From NCBI GenBank assembly GCA_964521625.1, contig CAZFSM010000016.1, positions 1-64,000 on the forward strand: a stretch of 64,000 nt of DNA, written 5' to 3'. The DNA comes from UBA1444 sp964521625. Its GTDB lineage: Bacteria; Bacillota; Negativicutes; UBA1444. Position numbers and translations under genes: made by a program. Positions 53,691 through 61,775 of the stretch are shown here, piece by piece. A model generated the notes under the pieces. The model was given only the letters and a program-made list of their open reading frames with translations. It was not told the DNA's origin and searched no databases. Each line of letters begins with the position of its first letter. The stretch's first letter is position 1.

Positions 53691-53722
53691 TTGTAAGAAA
53701 TTATACCCCTTTTTTCTTACAA
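53691..53722 (-). promoter_or_regulatory. AbiE operator and promoter
   Basis: Perfect inverted arms TTGTAAGAAA (53691-53700) and TTTCTTACAA (53713-53722) flank the -10 element TATAAT (53700-53705 on the minus strand). This is the expected layout for antitoxin autorepression. Confidence 0.8.
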
Positions 53723-53803
53723 ATAAAACATGTTTTGATCAATGAATTCAAATACCTTTTAAATTCTAGGAAGCAGATTATTTCGGTCGATGCTTGCCAG
53801 ATT

Positions 53804-53830
53804 CAGTTGTACGAAAAATCAGTACAACTG
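53804..53830. repeat. Inverted repeat between hsdS and the AbiE promoter
   Basis: CAGTTGTAC and GTACAACTG, 9-base perfect arms with a 9-base loop. There is no T-tract, so it is more likely a regulatory or scar sequence than a terminator. Confidence 0.7.
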
Positions 53831-53929
53831 GTCAAATCGCTCCAGTATCGCCGGGGGGTCTCTGTCCCCCATAACCACCGTTGCTCTGTCGCATTCCATT
53901 CGGCTCTAGTACTTTCAGATTCAACCGTC

Positions 53930-55066
53930 TTACAGTTCTCCGGCAAAGGCCCGCTGCAGCAGGGACTGCTTCAGTTCGTCCAGTGCGGCTATCTTCTGCT
54001 GGTAGATGGATTCGAGTCGCTGGGTTTCGGCGAAGAGGGCGTCGAGGCGGGCGACGATGGAGCGTTGGACGGGTAGCGGGGGTAGATAGAAAACTAAATT
54101 GTTCAGGATCGAGTGATTAAGATTACTCATTGTTGTCCCGATTGATAATTCTTCAAGCTTTTGTTTATGTGAGGAAGAGCTGAATATCGATACAAATAGT
54201 TTCCTCTCAATCAACTGTGGATTTAGGCGAATAAAAAATGAACCAGTCCCACATAGCCAGCCTTCTTCATTATCAGTCACAAGTGCACATCGCCCCAGCT
54301 CGCCTCGACGTCCAACCACAACATCACCGATTTTCAGCATATAAGTGCTGAGACGTTTTTGGGTTTCCTCCGAAACCATCATTTTTTCCGACGGAACGAT
54401 TTGTGAATTGATAATATTCATGGGGTTAACCAAAGGGATTCCCTCAGATACATAATCTGACTTATGTAACATCGTGCCAAATGGACCGGTAGAAATACTT
54501 TCCGCAAGTTCCCCCAGCCGCTTCTCCACCCATCCCTCGCCCCGCTGCGTGAACACCGACTGCAGATAGCTGTCGAACAACTCCCTTGCATTCTTCAGGT
54601 TCTGTTCGGCATTGGCTTTGGCGGTGGCGATGGATTCGAAGGCCTCGTCGAGGATGGCGACGATGCGCTGCTGTTCGTCTATTGATTCAGGAATCGAAAC
54701 AATTTCACAATGCACATTATTTCGATTTAGTGTTGGCACTCCAACCCCGCCTGCAAAACGGCTCAAATCAATCCAATTGAGAAGATGAAAAACAAATTTC
54801 GGCGCATTACCATGGAAGTCTTTTACATACAAGACAGTATTCAGTGGCCAAAAGTCATCTTCAATAAAGAAAACTTTCCCAATACTTCCACTTCTTCCAG
54901 TTACCACTCCCGGGGCTTGGGTTATGCCTTCATAATGCGCGTCAATGACGCCGCTTGAGCTAACTATCGGAAAGCGTCCTTTAATGCGATTTTGCACAGG
55001 TAAATCAAAACCTCTTTGGAGGGTACAAACATCTCCTAAATGTTTTTCGCGCCAACCTGCCTTCAT
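53930..55066 (-). CDS. hsdS: Type I restriction specificity subunit (HsdS)
   Basis: 378 residues with two target-recognition domains. TRD1 spans about 1-150, and TRD2 starts around WVEKRLGELAESISTGPFG. Each is followed by a conserved coiled helix (QQRIVAILDEAFESIATAKA and QRSIVARLDALFAETQRLES). It sets the DNA sequence recognised by the complex; the sequence cannot be predicted. It overlaps hsdM by 4 bases. TRD1 looks more divergent than the helices, as usual for HsdS. Confidence 0.92.
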   Translation of the reverse strand: MKAGWREKHLGDVCTLQRGFDLPVQNRIKGRFPIVSSSGVIDAHYEGITQAPGVVTGRSGSIGKVFFIEDDFWPLNTVLYVKDFHGNAPKFVFHLLNWIDLSRFAGGVGVPTLNRNNVHCEIVSIPESIDEQQRIVAILDEAFESIATAKANAEQNLKNARELFDSYLQSVFTQRGEGWVEKRLGELAESISTGPFGTMLHKSDYVSEGIPLVNPMNIINSQIVPSEKMMVSEETQKRLSTYMLKIGDVVVGRRGELGRCALVTDNEEGWLCGTGSFFIRLNPQLIERKLFVSIFSSSSHKQKLEELSIGTTMSNLNHSILNNLVFYLPPLPVQRSIVARLDALFAETQRLESIYQQKIAALDELKQSLLQRAFAGEL

Positions 55067-56517
55067 AGCATCCCCCGGATTTTTGCCAGCACCTCGGCGC
55101 TCTCCGCGTCCAGCGCGGCGATCTCGTCCAGTATCTCGACCGGACTGCGCAGGGCCACTTCTTCGCCGCCGTTCGGGTTCTTCACCGACAGATCGTAAGT
55201 CGCTGTATCAATGCCCACCACATCCACCGACCACGATTTGTCCGAGTCGGCAAAGGTCTTTTGCAGCTCGACGAACTCCGCCAGATCATCGTCGTTCAGC
55301 GGATTGGTCTTTCCCAGGTTGCGGCCTGGATTCAGCTGGTAGTACCAAACGTTGCGGGTCGGCGCTCCCTTGTCAAAAAACAGCACCACCGTCTTAACCC
55401 CCGCGCCGAGAAACGTGCCGCCGGGACAGTCGAGCACGGTATGCAGGTTGCAGCTTTCCAGCAGCAGTTTGCGCAAGCTAACAGAAGCGTTGTCGGTGTT
55501 GGACAAGAACGTGTTCTTGATGACCACGCCGCCGCGACCGCCCGCCTTCAAAATCTTGATGAAGTGCTGCAAGAACAAAAACGCCGTCTCGCCGGTCTTG
55601 ATCGGGAAGTTCTGCTGCACTTCCTTGCGTTCTTTGCCGCCAAAGGGCGGATTGGCCAGCACCACCTCGTAGCGATCCTTCTCCTGAATGTCGGCCAAAT
55701 TTTCGGCCAGGGTATTGGTATGCAGGATGTTCGGCGTTTCGATGCCATGCAAAATCATGTTCATGATCGCAATAACATAGGCAAGGCTTTTCTTTTCCTT
55801 TCCATAGAAGGTTTTTTCCTGTAGGGTCCGCTGTTCGCTGGTCGTCAGATTCGGCTTGTCGGCCATGTAGTCGAACGCCTCGCACAAAAAGCCAGCCGAG
55901 CCTACTGCCCCGTCATAGACGCGCTCGCCGACCTTTGGCTTGACCACCCTGACGATGGCGCGGATCAACGGGCGCGGCGTGTAATATTCACCGCCGTTGC
56001 GCCCGGCATTGCCCATGTTGCGGATTTTCGCTTCGTACAGGTGCGACAGCTCATGTTTTTCTGTTTGCGAGCGAAATCGCAGTTCATCGATGAGTTCAAT
56101 GACTTCGCGCAGGTTGTAGCCGCTTTGCAGTTTGTTCTTGATCTCGCCGAATATTTCACCGATCTTGTATTCGATGGTGTTGGGGCCGGATGCCCGCTGT
56201 GTAAATCCTTTCATATACGGAAAAAGTTTTCGGTCGACAAAATCTTTCAGGTCGTCGCCGGTGAGCGCCTTTTTGTGGTCGATCTTGCCATCGGCGGTTT
56301 TGGGGGTCGCCCAAGCCTCCCAGCGATAGGCTGCATCCAGGATATAGCTATATGATTTTCCTTCCAGCTCAGCTTCCATCGCCTTGTCTTTTTCCAGGTC
56401 GTCCAGATATTTTAGAAACAGCAGCCACGAGGTCTGCTCTGTGTAGTCCAGTTCGCTGGATGCCCCTGCATCTTTCCAAAGGATGTCATCGATATTTTTG
56501 AATGCCTGTTCGAACAA
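55063..56517 (-). CDS. hsdM: Type I DNA methyltransferase subunit (HsdM)
   Basis: 484 residues. An N-terminal HsdM helical domain (FLKYLDDLEKDKAMEAEL), then the N6-adenine methylase fold with motif IV NPPFGG and an SAM-site motif I VYDGAVGSAGFLCEAF, a variant of the usual DPACGSGGFL. It methylates adenine in the host sites. The start is TTG at 56517 with AGGGGG 7 bases upstream. First gene of the hsdM-hsdS unit. Confidence 0.93.
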   Translation of the reverse strand: MFEQAFKNIDDILWKDAGASSELDYTEQTSWLLFLKYLDDLEKDKAMEAELEGKSYSYILDAAYRWEAWATPKTADGKIDHKKALTGDDLKDFVDRKLFPYMKGFTQRASGPNTIEYKIGEIFGEIKNKLQSGYNLREVIELIDELRFRSQTEKHELSHLYEAKIRNMGNAGRNGGEYYTPRPLIRAIVRVVKPKVGERVYDGAVGSAGFLCEAFDYMADKPNLTTSEQRTLQEKTFYGKEKKSLAYVIAIMNMILHGIETPNILHTNTLAENLADIQEKDRYEVVLANPPFGGKERKEVQQNFPIKTGETAFLFLQHFIKILKAGGRGGVVIKNTFLSNTDNASVSLRKLLLESCNLHTVLDCPGGTFLGAGVKTVVLFFDKGAPTRNVWYYQLNPGRNLGKTNPLNDDDLAEFVELQKTFADSDKSWSVDVVGIDTATYDLSVKNPNGGEEVALRSPVEILDEIAALDAESAEVLAKIRGML

Positions 56518-56664
56518 AGTGTTTCCCCCTTACTGTCTGTAACGCATTTCTACCTTTGTCCACCAGTTTCCTGCAAAGAGGCAGAAAAAAGAGGCTGTGA
56601 ACAACACATCCCCTTTGGGAACTCACCCAATGATTCCGCACATTTATTGATAAACGTACAGGTC

Positions 56665-57048
56665 TTATTGTTGAGGGATTCCGCTCTCACAAGGAACACC
56701 AGTTTGGCACATACCGCATCCATAACCATCCAGCCCTTATTTTTCTTTGTTATATTCAGTCGACGGACCGCGCAGGAAAGTCCGGCATTGCAATTTATTA
56801 TGCCCCTCTTTTGTCAGTGCCCCGGGTGCGCAGCGCTTAATGCATGCCAAGCAAGTTACTTTTGTGTAGAAAAGACAATACGCATGAATATCCGTATATG
56901 GACGTTTATCCGGTTCAACTTTTAGCCGGATAACAATGGTACCCAGACCGGCAGCATGGGCAATATGCCGCTCTGACCATTTTGAGGTTATTACTTGCCG
57001 GGGATTTTCCAGCCTCGTCCACTCCGGCAGCAATACTGGCGTAGTCAC
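56665..57048 (-). pseudogene. Decayed 4Fe-4S protein gene, paralogue of 57734-58516
   Basis: On the minus strand, 57048-56737 encodes WSERHIAHAAGLGT and CAPGALTKEGHNKLQC, matching blocks of the intact Fe-S gene next door (SQRHAAAAAGLGT, CPGGALTEAGKTDIGKC). Only part of the CxxCxxCxxxCP cluster remains. In another frame the C-terminal signature GCGMCQTGVPCESG follows to a stop at 56665, so at least one frameshift has occurred and the N-terminal part is missing. It is divergent from the MarR gene. Confidence 0.75.
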
Positions 57049-57117
57049 TTCTTAATGTCCGATTGTGTCCGAGAGCAAATTCCTGCTATCTGTATATATA
57101 GATTAACTTTCCCCCCC

Positions 57118-57146
57118 TTGACAGAAAAAGCGAATAAAATTATGAT
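57118..57146 (+). promoter_or_regulatory. Promoter of the CxC-type MarR gene
   Basis: TTGACA (57118-57123) and TATGAT (57141-57146) are 17 bases apart. The operator at 57160 lies just downstream of the expected start, fitting repression by blocking. Confidence 0.85.
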
Positions 57147-57159
57147 TTTCACATCACAT

Positions 57160-57171
57160 GTGCATATACAC
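57160..57171. promoter_or_regulatory. MarR-type operator copy 3 (GTGCATATACAC)
   Basis: Identical to the site at 9809. It lies 52 bases before the MarR start codon and about 14 bases past the -10. Confidence 0.7.
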
Positions 57172-57222
57172 ACTGTCACTCATATCATTTATCAAAGTAT
57201 TGCTATACAAAAGGAGACGGCC

Positions 57223-57660
57223 ATGAATGCAAATGAAAATTTGAAGCCGCCCAGCCCCTGTAGCTGCACCAATATACGCCGGGCGTCACGTTCCATGACC
57301 CTGCTCTACGACAAGCTGCTCGCTCCGAGCGGGCTAAAAGTTACGCAGTACTCCTTGCTGCGGCACATGCACCACCTCGGCCCGGTCACGATGAATGAGT
57401 TTTCGCGGGCGATTCGGCTGGATCGCACAACGTTGGTTCGCAACCTAAAACCACTGGAGCAGGCAGGGTTGATCCGTATTACGGCTAGCTCCTCTTCGCA
57501 GGCCAATCAGGTGTGTATCACCGACGCCGGGATACAAGCGCTCGATGTCGCGCTTCCGTATTGGCAAGAGGCGCAGCGCAGCACAAAAGAGCTCTTCACC
57601 GAGGAAGAATTTCAGGTTTTTCGCGGCGCCCTGCAAAAAATCGAGTCGATCATATCATAA
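57223..57660 (+). CDS. MarR family regulator with N-terminal CxC motif, second copy
   Basis: 145 residues from the ATG at 57223 (AAAGGAG upstream). It is a clear paralogue of the 9849-10313 regulator: CSCTNIRRASRSMTLLYD, recognition helix LDRTTLVRNLKPLEQAGL and a shared YWQEAQ...F helix. The conserved Cys-x-Cys suggests thiol or metal sensing; that is inference. It sits between the intact and the decayed Fe-S protein genes, with operator copies on both sides. Confidence 0.87.
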   Translation: MNANENLKPPSPCSCTNIRRASRSMTLLYDKLLAPSGLKVTQYSLLRHMHHLGPVTMNEFSRAIRLDRTTLVRNLKPLEQAGLIRITASSSSQANQVCITDAGIQALDVALPYWQEAQRSTKELFTEEEFQVFRGALQKIESIIS

Positions 57661-57677
57661 TTTTTTTGCCGCCTACT

Positions 57678-57689
57678 GTGTATATACAC
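57678..57689. promoter_or_regulatory. MarR-type operator copy 4 (perfect palindrome GTGTATATACAC)
   Basis: Identical to the site at 10330. It lies between the MarR stop and the Fe-S protein gene, 44 bases upstream of its ATG. Confidence 0.7.
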
Positions 57690-57733
57690 ACGCACAAGGA
57701 ATTTCACCTTGAATTATAAGGAGGATGGAAAAG

Positions 57734-58516
57734 ATGAAAGAAACAATCAGGAAGTACATCTTGGATTTGGGTGTGGACGATGTTGGCTTTGCCAGCGTTT
57801 CGGACTATCAGAGCCCCAAGTCCTACCCGGTCGACAACTTTTTGCCGGGAGCCAAAACGATTATCGCTTTGGTTTTTCAGGAATCGGACAGTTGCGACAG
57901 CCCCAGCACGACCATCGCAATGAATGGCCGGCTGGACATGAATAGTTTTCAACGCTCCTGCAGCTACCAGATCAGTCGTTTTCTACAAAAGGAGTTTCGC
58001 GCCAAAACGGCGAGCATGCCCTATTCATCACCGATGGAACAAGGCAAGGATCGGCTGGGCGTGGCCGATTTTTCTCAGCGTCATGCGGCAGCCGCCGCCG
58101 GGCTCGGCACGTTTGGAAGACACAACCTGCTGATTCATCCCCGCTTTGGCACTCGCATCGGCTTAACGGCGCTCATTACAAATCTGGAACTGGAGCCGGA
58201 TGCAAAGATTGAGCAAGATTTGTGCATTCACTGTGATTTATGCGTAAAAAACTGCCCTGGCGGCGCGCTGACGGAAGCGGGAAAAACAGATATCGGCAAA
58301 TGCATCGTCCATTCCCAGCCCTATGGAATGCGTGCGGATATCGGTTTTTGGCAGCAGTTCGTCGACAGTGCGCCGGAAGAGCAGAAAAAATTGTTCCTAG
58401 ATGAAAAATACCGGCGAATCCAACAGGCGCATACCATCGGCATGCAGTATTATTGCTTCAACTGCATGAAGACCTGCCCGGTTGGGAAATCGGATTCACC
58501 CTCTATTGCATCATAG
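57734..58516 (+). CDS. 4Fe-4S protein, epoxyqueuosine-reductase-like C-terminal half
   Basis: 260 residues from the ATG at 57734 (AAGGAGG 9 bases upstream). It carries a ferredoxin-type site CIHCDLCVKNCPGGA (CxxCxxCxxxCP), a remote CIVHS Cys and a second, incomplete CFNCMKTCP site near the end. The middle GVADFSQRHAAAAAGLGTFGRHNLLIHPRFG block is typical of QueG-related reductases, but the corrinoid half is absent. It is probably an electron-transfer or reductive protein of unknown substrate. It follows the MarR regulator with an operator between. Confidence 0.83.
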   Translation: MKETIRKYILDLGVDDVGFASVSDYQSPKSYPVDNFLPGAKTIIALVFQESDSCDSPSTTIAMNGRLDMNSFQRSCSYQISRFLQKEFRAKTASMPYSSPMEQGKDRLGVADFSQRHAAAAAGLGTFGRHNLLIHPRFGTRIGLTALITNLELEPDAKIEQDLCIHCDLCVKNCPGGALTEAGKTDIGKCIVHSQPYGMRADIGFWQQFVDSAPEEQKKLFLDEKYRRIQQAHTIGMQYYCFNCMKTCPVGKSDSPSIAS

Positions 58517-59177
58517 TTGCAATGATTTGCTTCGCCTGCGCCGGATCGATTTGCTGGATTCGGGTCACTTCATACCAGGTAGCGCCTTTGGTAGCTTTGG
58601 GTCCTTTCAGCGATACGATTTTGACCAGACCAACGCCTGGCGCGAGGTAATGACGCTCAATGCCGGTTCCGCCTGCATAAACGTCGTATTCCACCATGAT
58701 ACAGCCTTCAAATACTCCGGCAGCAGTTTCGACGGTCAGGCCAGTTTCCATGACTTCGCGGCGGTTGCCCCAGGATGCTTTCCAACTGGCGCCGACTTCA
58801 GGGTTCTGGGGTAGCCAGAGGAAACTTTTCTGTTTTCGATTGCTGACTAGCGGCACTTTTTCAATGCCTTCCACTGTTGCGGCATAGCGCCAGACTGTCC
58901 TGTCTTTCGCCGCATCGATCGGTGACTTATTGTGTTCATAGTAGGTCAGCGCTTCTTCGGCGTAAGTCACCAGCGCTTCTCCGCCCAACCGAGCGGTGAC
59001 CAGTGAACTGTCAAACCGGGTTCCGTCGCTGCCGAGAATTCCCGTGACAGTGATCCGTAAACCGGGGTTGGGCAGGAATGTTTCGGCCTGCAAAGCTTCG
59101 ACCGTTGATACTGGAAAGATAAACGCTGCAAGTAATAGCAATGAAAAGTACATAGCCCATTTTTTCACCGTGTACAT
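58503..59177 (-). CDS. Hypothetical secreted protein
   Basis: 224 residues, not recognised. A signal peptide (about 1-28, ending STVEA) implies export. The mature part is beta-rich with one Cys (EGCIMVEYDVYAGGTG) and ends RIQQIDPAQAKQIIATMMQ; it resembles all-beta exported proteins of unknown function. GAGGAGG lies before the ATG at 59177. It converges with and overlaps the Fe-S gene by 14 bases. Confidence 0.78.
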   Translation of the reverse strand: MYTVKKWAMYFSLLLLAAFIFPVSTVEALQAETFLPNPGLRITVTGILGSDGTRFDSSLVTARLGGEALVTYAEEALTYYEHNKSPIDAAKDRTVWRYAATVEGIEKVPLVSNRKQKSFLWLPQNPEVGASWKASWGNRREVMETGLTVETAAGVFEGCIMVEYDVYAGGTGIERHYLAPGVGLVKIVSLKGPKATKGATWYEVTRIQQIDPAQAKQIIATMMQ

Positions 59178-59251
59178 GCTACACCTCCTCGAATTTCTCA
59201 GTCATTTCTCTATTTCGATTGTTGCATATTTTCCCCTTTATTTTCATTCGT

Positions 59252-59358
59252 TTATTCCTCGTCTGCCACCAGCTCTATCGTTTCCCCGCAGAGCTTACCG
59301 GTCCACTGTTCCTCGCGCAGCGTGTCAACGTACTGCCCCACGCCTTCGGCTCCGTTGA
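59252..59358 (-). pseudogene. Remnant tail of a prophage gene (copy of 59921-60268 C-terminus)
   Basis: On the minus strand this encodes LREEQWTGKLCGETIELVADEE and a stop. That closely matches the end of the 59921-60268 product (LREEAWNGKLDGETIELVEDAEE). Only the last ~35 codons are left. The interval 59178-59481 otherwise holds only the Nif11 promoter. Confidence 0.65.
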
Positions 59359-59409
59359 CACTTCTCTGAAAAAGTTTAACTACTGTTTACAATGGTCGGG
59401 CGGTGCTTC

Positions 59410-59418
59410 TGATATAAT
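59410..59418 (+). promoter_or_regulatory. Extended -10 promoter of the Nif11-type peptide gene
   Basis: TGATATAAT is an extended -10 (TG-n-TATAAT). No good -35 at 17 bases; a TTTACA lies 21 bases away. Confidence 0.6.
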
Positions 59419-59481
59419 GGGGCCAAGCAGGAATCATCCACAATCTGGCGCTTACTGAAAAAGAATCGAGGAGTGAAGAAA

Positions 59482-59826
59482 GTGTCCGTTGAAAACGTGA
59501 AAAAATTCTATGAAGCAGTGGTACAGGACAAGACGATCCAACAACGGTTCAGCGAGCTGAACCAAAAGTATCAGGGTGTGGCGGTGGACGCCGCGAAAGC
59601 GGATGCCATCATGGAGCAGGAATTGCTGCCAGTGGCCAAAGAACTTGGCTATGAGTTCACGCTGGCGGAGGTCAAAACTTATGGCGAAGAGATGCAGCAG
59701 ACGAAAACGAATGGTGAGTTGAGTGACAGCGAACTGGAAGCTGTGGCGGGGGGAGCTCTTTGCATATTTGGCCTTGGCTTTGATTTAAACACTCGTAATA
59801 ATTGCGTTATACTTGGCAATTCATAA
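59482..59826 (+). CDS. Nif11-type leader RiPP precursor peptide
   Basis: 114 residues from the GTG at 59482 (GAGGAG 8 bases upstream; the GTG at 59473 is too close). A helical Nif11-like leader (ENVKKFYEAVVQDKTIQQRF...) ends in the double-glycine motif ELEAVAGG. After cleavage a 23-residue core, ALCIFGLGFDLNT...NS, would remain with two Cys. This is the layout of ribosomally made, modified peptides. No lanthipeptide synthetase, radical SAM or exporter gene is in the window. It has its own promoter and terminator. Confidence 0.85.
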   Translation: MSVENVKKFYEAVVQDKTIQQRFSELNQKYQGVAVDAAKADAIMEQELLPVAKELGYEFTLAEVKTYGEEMQQTKTNGELSDSELEAVAGGALCIFGLGFDLNTRNNCVILGNS

Positions 59827-59860
59827 ATCACATCGCATTCGGTCGAATTCCCTTAAAATC

Positions 59861-59902
59861 AAGCAAACCACGGTACGGTGACCATGGTTTGCTTTTTCTT
59901 TG
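59861..59902 (+). terminator. Terminator of the Nif11-type peptide gene
   Basis: AAGCAAACCACGGT pairs with ACCATGGTTTGCTT, followed by TTTCTTTG. It may also serve the converging prophage operon. Confidence 0.88.
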
Positions 59903-59920
59903 TTTTTTGATTTTCGTCCT

Positions 59921-60268
59921 CTATTCTTCCGCGTCCTCTACAAGCTCGATCGTTTCCCCGTCGAGCTTGCCGTTCCACGCTTCCTCGCGCAGCGCATCGC
60001 CTGTCGGCCAGATGTCGTCTCCCCCGTCCTGCTCTTCTTCCATCGCCAGAATTGCGGCGATGCGGTGGATAATGTCGTGCGCTTCTTCCACTCTTTTTTC
60101 GGCAACATTCAGATCTGGTGCTCCTTCGGTGGCGGCCACGTCGTCCACGGCGCCAATCACCTGGCCGATCTGGTCGATGCGCCGCTGGGTCAGTTCGTCC
60201 TGCGAGGCCACGGTTTCAAACGCACCGAGCAGCACCCGGATTATTTTTGTGATATCAGTTAACAGCAT
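59921..60268 (-). CDS. Hypothetical prophage-type protein
   Basis: 115 residues from the ATG at 60268 (AGAAGG 7 bases upstream). It is acidic and mostly helical, ending in a beta-like WNGKLDGETIELVED segment. I do not recognise the family. It is the last gene of the YvrJ-DUF2922-DUF1659 cluster, and a decayed copy of its tail lies at 59252-59358. Confidence 0.7.
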   Translation of the reverse strand: MLLTDITKIIRVLLGAFETVASQDELTQRRIDQIGQVIGAVDDVAATEGAPDLNVAEKRVEEAHDIIHRIAAILAMEEEQDGGDDIWPTGDALREEAWNGKLDGETIELVEDAEE

Positions 60269-60285
60269 GCTTATGCCTTCTTTCT

Positions 60286-60471
60286 TCATTTTGCATTTCT
60301 TATTCTCCAGTCCCGGCATTCGTTGCAGCGGTTCGCCTGGTCCTCCAGCCGCTGGCAAATCGCCACGGCGGTTTTTTCAAACGCGCCGAGGCGACTGTCC
60401 AAACGGGCCAGGAGCCAGACTGAAACAGCTATCGGAAACCCGACCTGCGAGATCAGTCCGGCCCAGTCCAT
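60286..60471 (-). CDS. YvrJ family small membrane protein
   Basis: 61 residues. One membrane helix (LISQVGFPIAVSVWLLARL) follows a short N-terminus; a charged helix with an RCNEC pair ends it. YvrJ proteins occur beside DUF2922 and DUF1659 proteins, as here; a holin-like role is possible but unproven. Confidence 0.8.
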   Translation of the reverse strand: MDWAGLISQVGFPIAVSVWLLARLDSRLGAFEKTAVAICQRLEDQANRCNECRDWRIRNAK

Positions 60472-60473
60472 GA

Positions 60474-60686
60474 CTAAGCCAATACGCCGGTATCCTGAAT
60501 CAGGATCGTCGCTTCGCCTGCGGATACGAGATTGCCGCCGGTCGAGGTGAACAGGTTTTTCGCGACGATTAGCGCCATGGTGGCGAGCACTTCGGCCTTG
60601 GTGATCCCGGCTTTCGGGTTGGCCAGCATGAAGTTTACTTCCTTGGCCGCTTCATTGCGAAATTGCATTTTCAGTGTTCTGGTCAT
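60474..60686 (-). CDS. DUF2922 family protein
   Basis: 70 residues with the DUF2922 pattern LKMQFRNEAAKEVNFMLANPKAG, then VLATMALIVAKNLF. Its function is unknown. AAAGGAGG precedes the ATG. It is contiguous with YvrJ and DUF1659. Confidence 0.8.
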   Translation of the reverse strand: MTRTLKMQFRNEAAKEVNFMLANPKAGITKAEVLATMALIVAKNLFTSTGGNLVSAGEATILIQDTGVLA

Positions 60687-60719
60687 CGGGTTTTCCTCCT
60701 TTCTGCAGATTATTTTGAA

Positions 60720-60944
60720 TTACGCGTTGGATAGATCGGCTTCGTCGGTACGGATGATCGCGACGATCGCTGCACCTTGCAGTGCACCGAGACTGGCGCC
60801 GACATCGAACAGGTCTTGGTCGCTGACGCCGGGTTTCACATTGGAATACCGCAGTGTTTTGAACTGGGCAGCACCGCTGGCGCTGGTTCCATTGGCGATC
60901 TTGATGCCGATGCGGGATTCCTGGGGCGTTTTCACAACTGCCAT
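60720..60944 (-). CDS. DUF1659 family protein
   Basis: 74 residues. The SNVKPGVSDQDLFDVGASLGAL stretch is the DUF1659 signature. Its function is unknown; the family is found next to DUF2922. GGAGG precedes the ATG at 60944. Confidence 0.8.
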   Translation of the reverse strand: MAVVKTPQESRIGIKIANGTSASGAAQFKTLRYSNVKPGVSDQDLFDVGASLGALQGAAIVAIIRTDEADLSNA

Positions 60945-61023
60945 GAGGGTTCCTCCTTTCGAGAAACTTGCCGTTTCCCTGTTTATTTATCAAAAAGCAT
61001 TACGCTTTTCGAACAAAATAAAT

Positions 61024-61049
61024 GGGACACGCCATGGCTGACGTGTCCC
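61024..61049. repeat. Inverted repeat, possible weak terminator after the amidase gene
   Basis: GGGACACG pairs with CGTGTCCC. The downstream run on the minus strand is only ATTTATTTTG. It lies in the 234-base gap between DUF1659 and the amidase. Confidence 0.6.
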
Positions 61050-61178
61050 CGTGCACTGGGGATGGCACATTTATATGGCAACCGCAGGGTAATTAATCCT
61101 GCAGGTAAGCCCGCTGTTTCTTGCTCCATCCCCATAAAGCCTATTCAGTTTTTGTTTACAGCCTTATTATACACCCAC

Positions 61179-61751
61179 TTATCCGTGCGTGAACGCCTTG
61201 GGCAATAAATATTGAACTTTTTTTGCGTATTCTTCCACCGCCACGGCAATCGCCGCTCCCATCCGCCATTGCTCCAGTGAATCGGTCATCATTTCGCGGT
61301 CGAGCCGATTGGAAATGAAGCCGCACTCCAATAGAGCCGCCGGGGCCAGGGTCTCGCGCAGCACCTGAAAATTGGCCGTCTTTACCCCCCGATCCTCGGT
61401 CAGCATGGCATCGGTCATGCAAAACTGCAGGCAGCGCGCCCAGATCTCGCCCAGACGACTGCCGGGGTAATAATAGGTTTCAGTGCCGTCCGCCTCTTCC
61501 CGTTCGCTGCTGTTGCAGTGAATGCTGAGGAACAGGTCTGCCTTGTAATCGTTGGAACATTCGGCGCGAAAGGCCAGTTCATCGTTTTCGATCCGCTTGC
61601 CACGGGTGATGGTGGACAGGTGCCCGTAATATTTCAGCTCGCGCTGGGCAAACCGGGCTACGTACCAGTTGATGTCGGCTTCAATCACTCCACCGGCGCA
61701 AGCGCCCGGTTCAAAAGGGCCGGAGTGGCCCGGGTCCAAACAAATTCTCAT
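61179..61751 (-). CDS. N-acetylmuramoyl-L-alanine amidase (Amidase_3)
   Basis: 190 residues, a single catalytic domain without a signal peptide. Zinc ligands are His in DPGHSG, Glu in GVIEAD and His in SIHCNS; the catalytic Glu is in LLECGFISN. It cuts the amide between MurNAc and L-Ala in peptidoglycan. Lack of a signal fits a phage endolysin needing a holin. It lies between the replication genes and the small-protein cluster. Confidence 0.9.
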   Translation of the reverse strand: MRICLDPGHSGPFEPGACAGGVIEADINWYVARFAQRELKYYGHLSTITRGKRIENDELAFRAECSNDYKADLFLSIHCNSSEREEADGTETYYYPGSRLGEIWARCLQFCMTDAMLTEDRGVKTANFQVLRETLAPAALLECGFISNRLDREMMTDSLEQWRMGAAIAVAVEEYAKKVQYLLPKAFTHG

Positions 61752-61775
61752 GGTTAACTCCTCCTGTTTGTTCGT

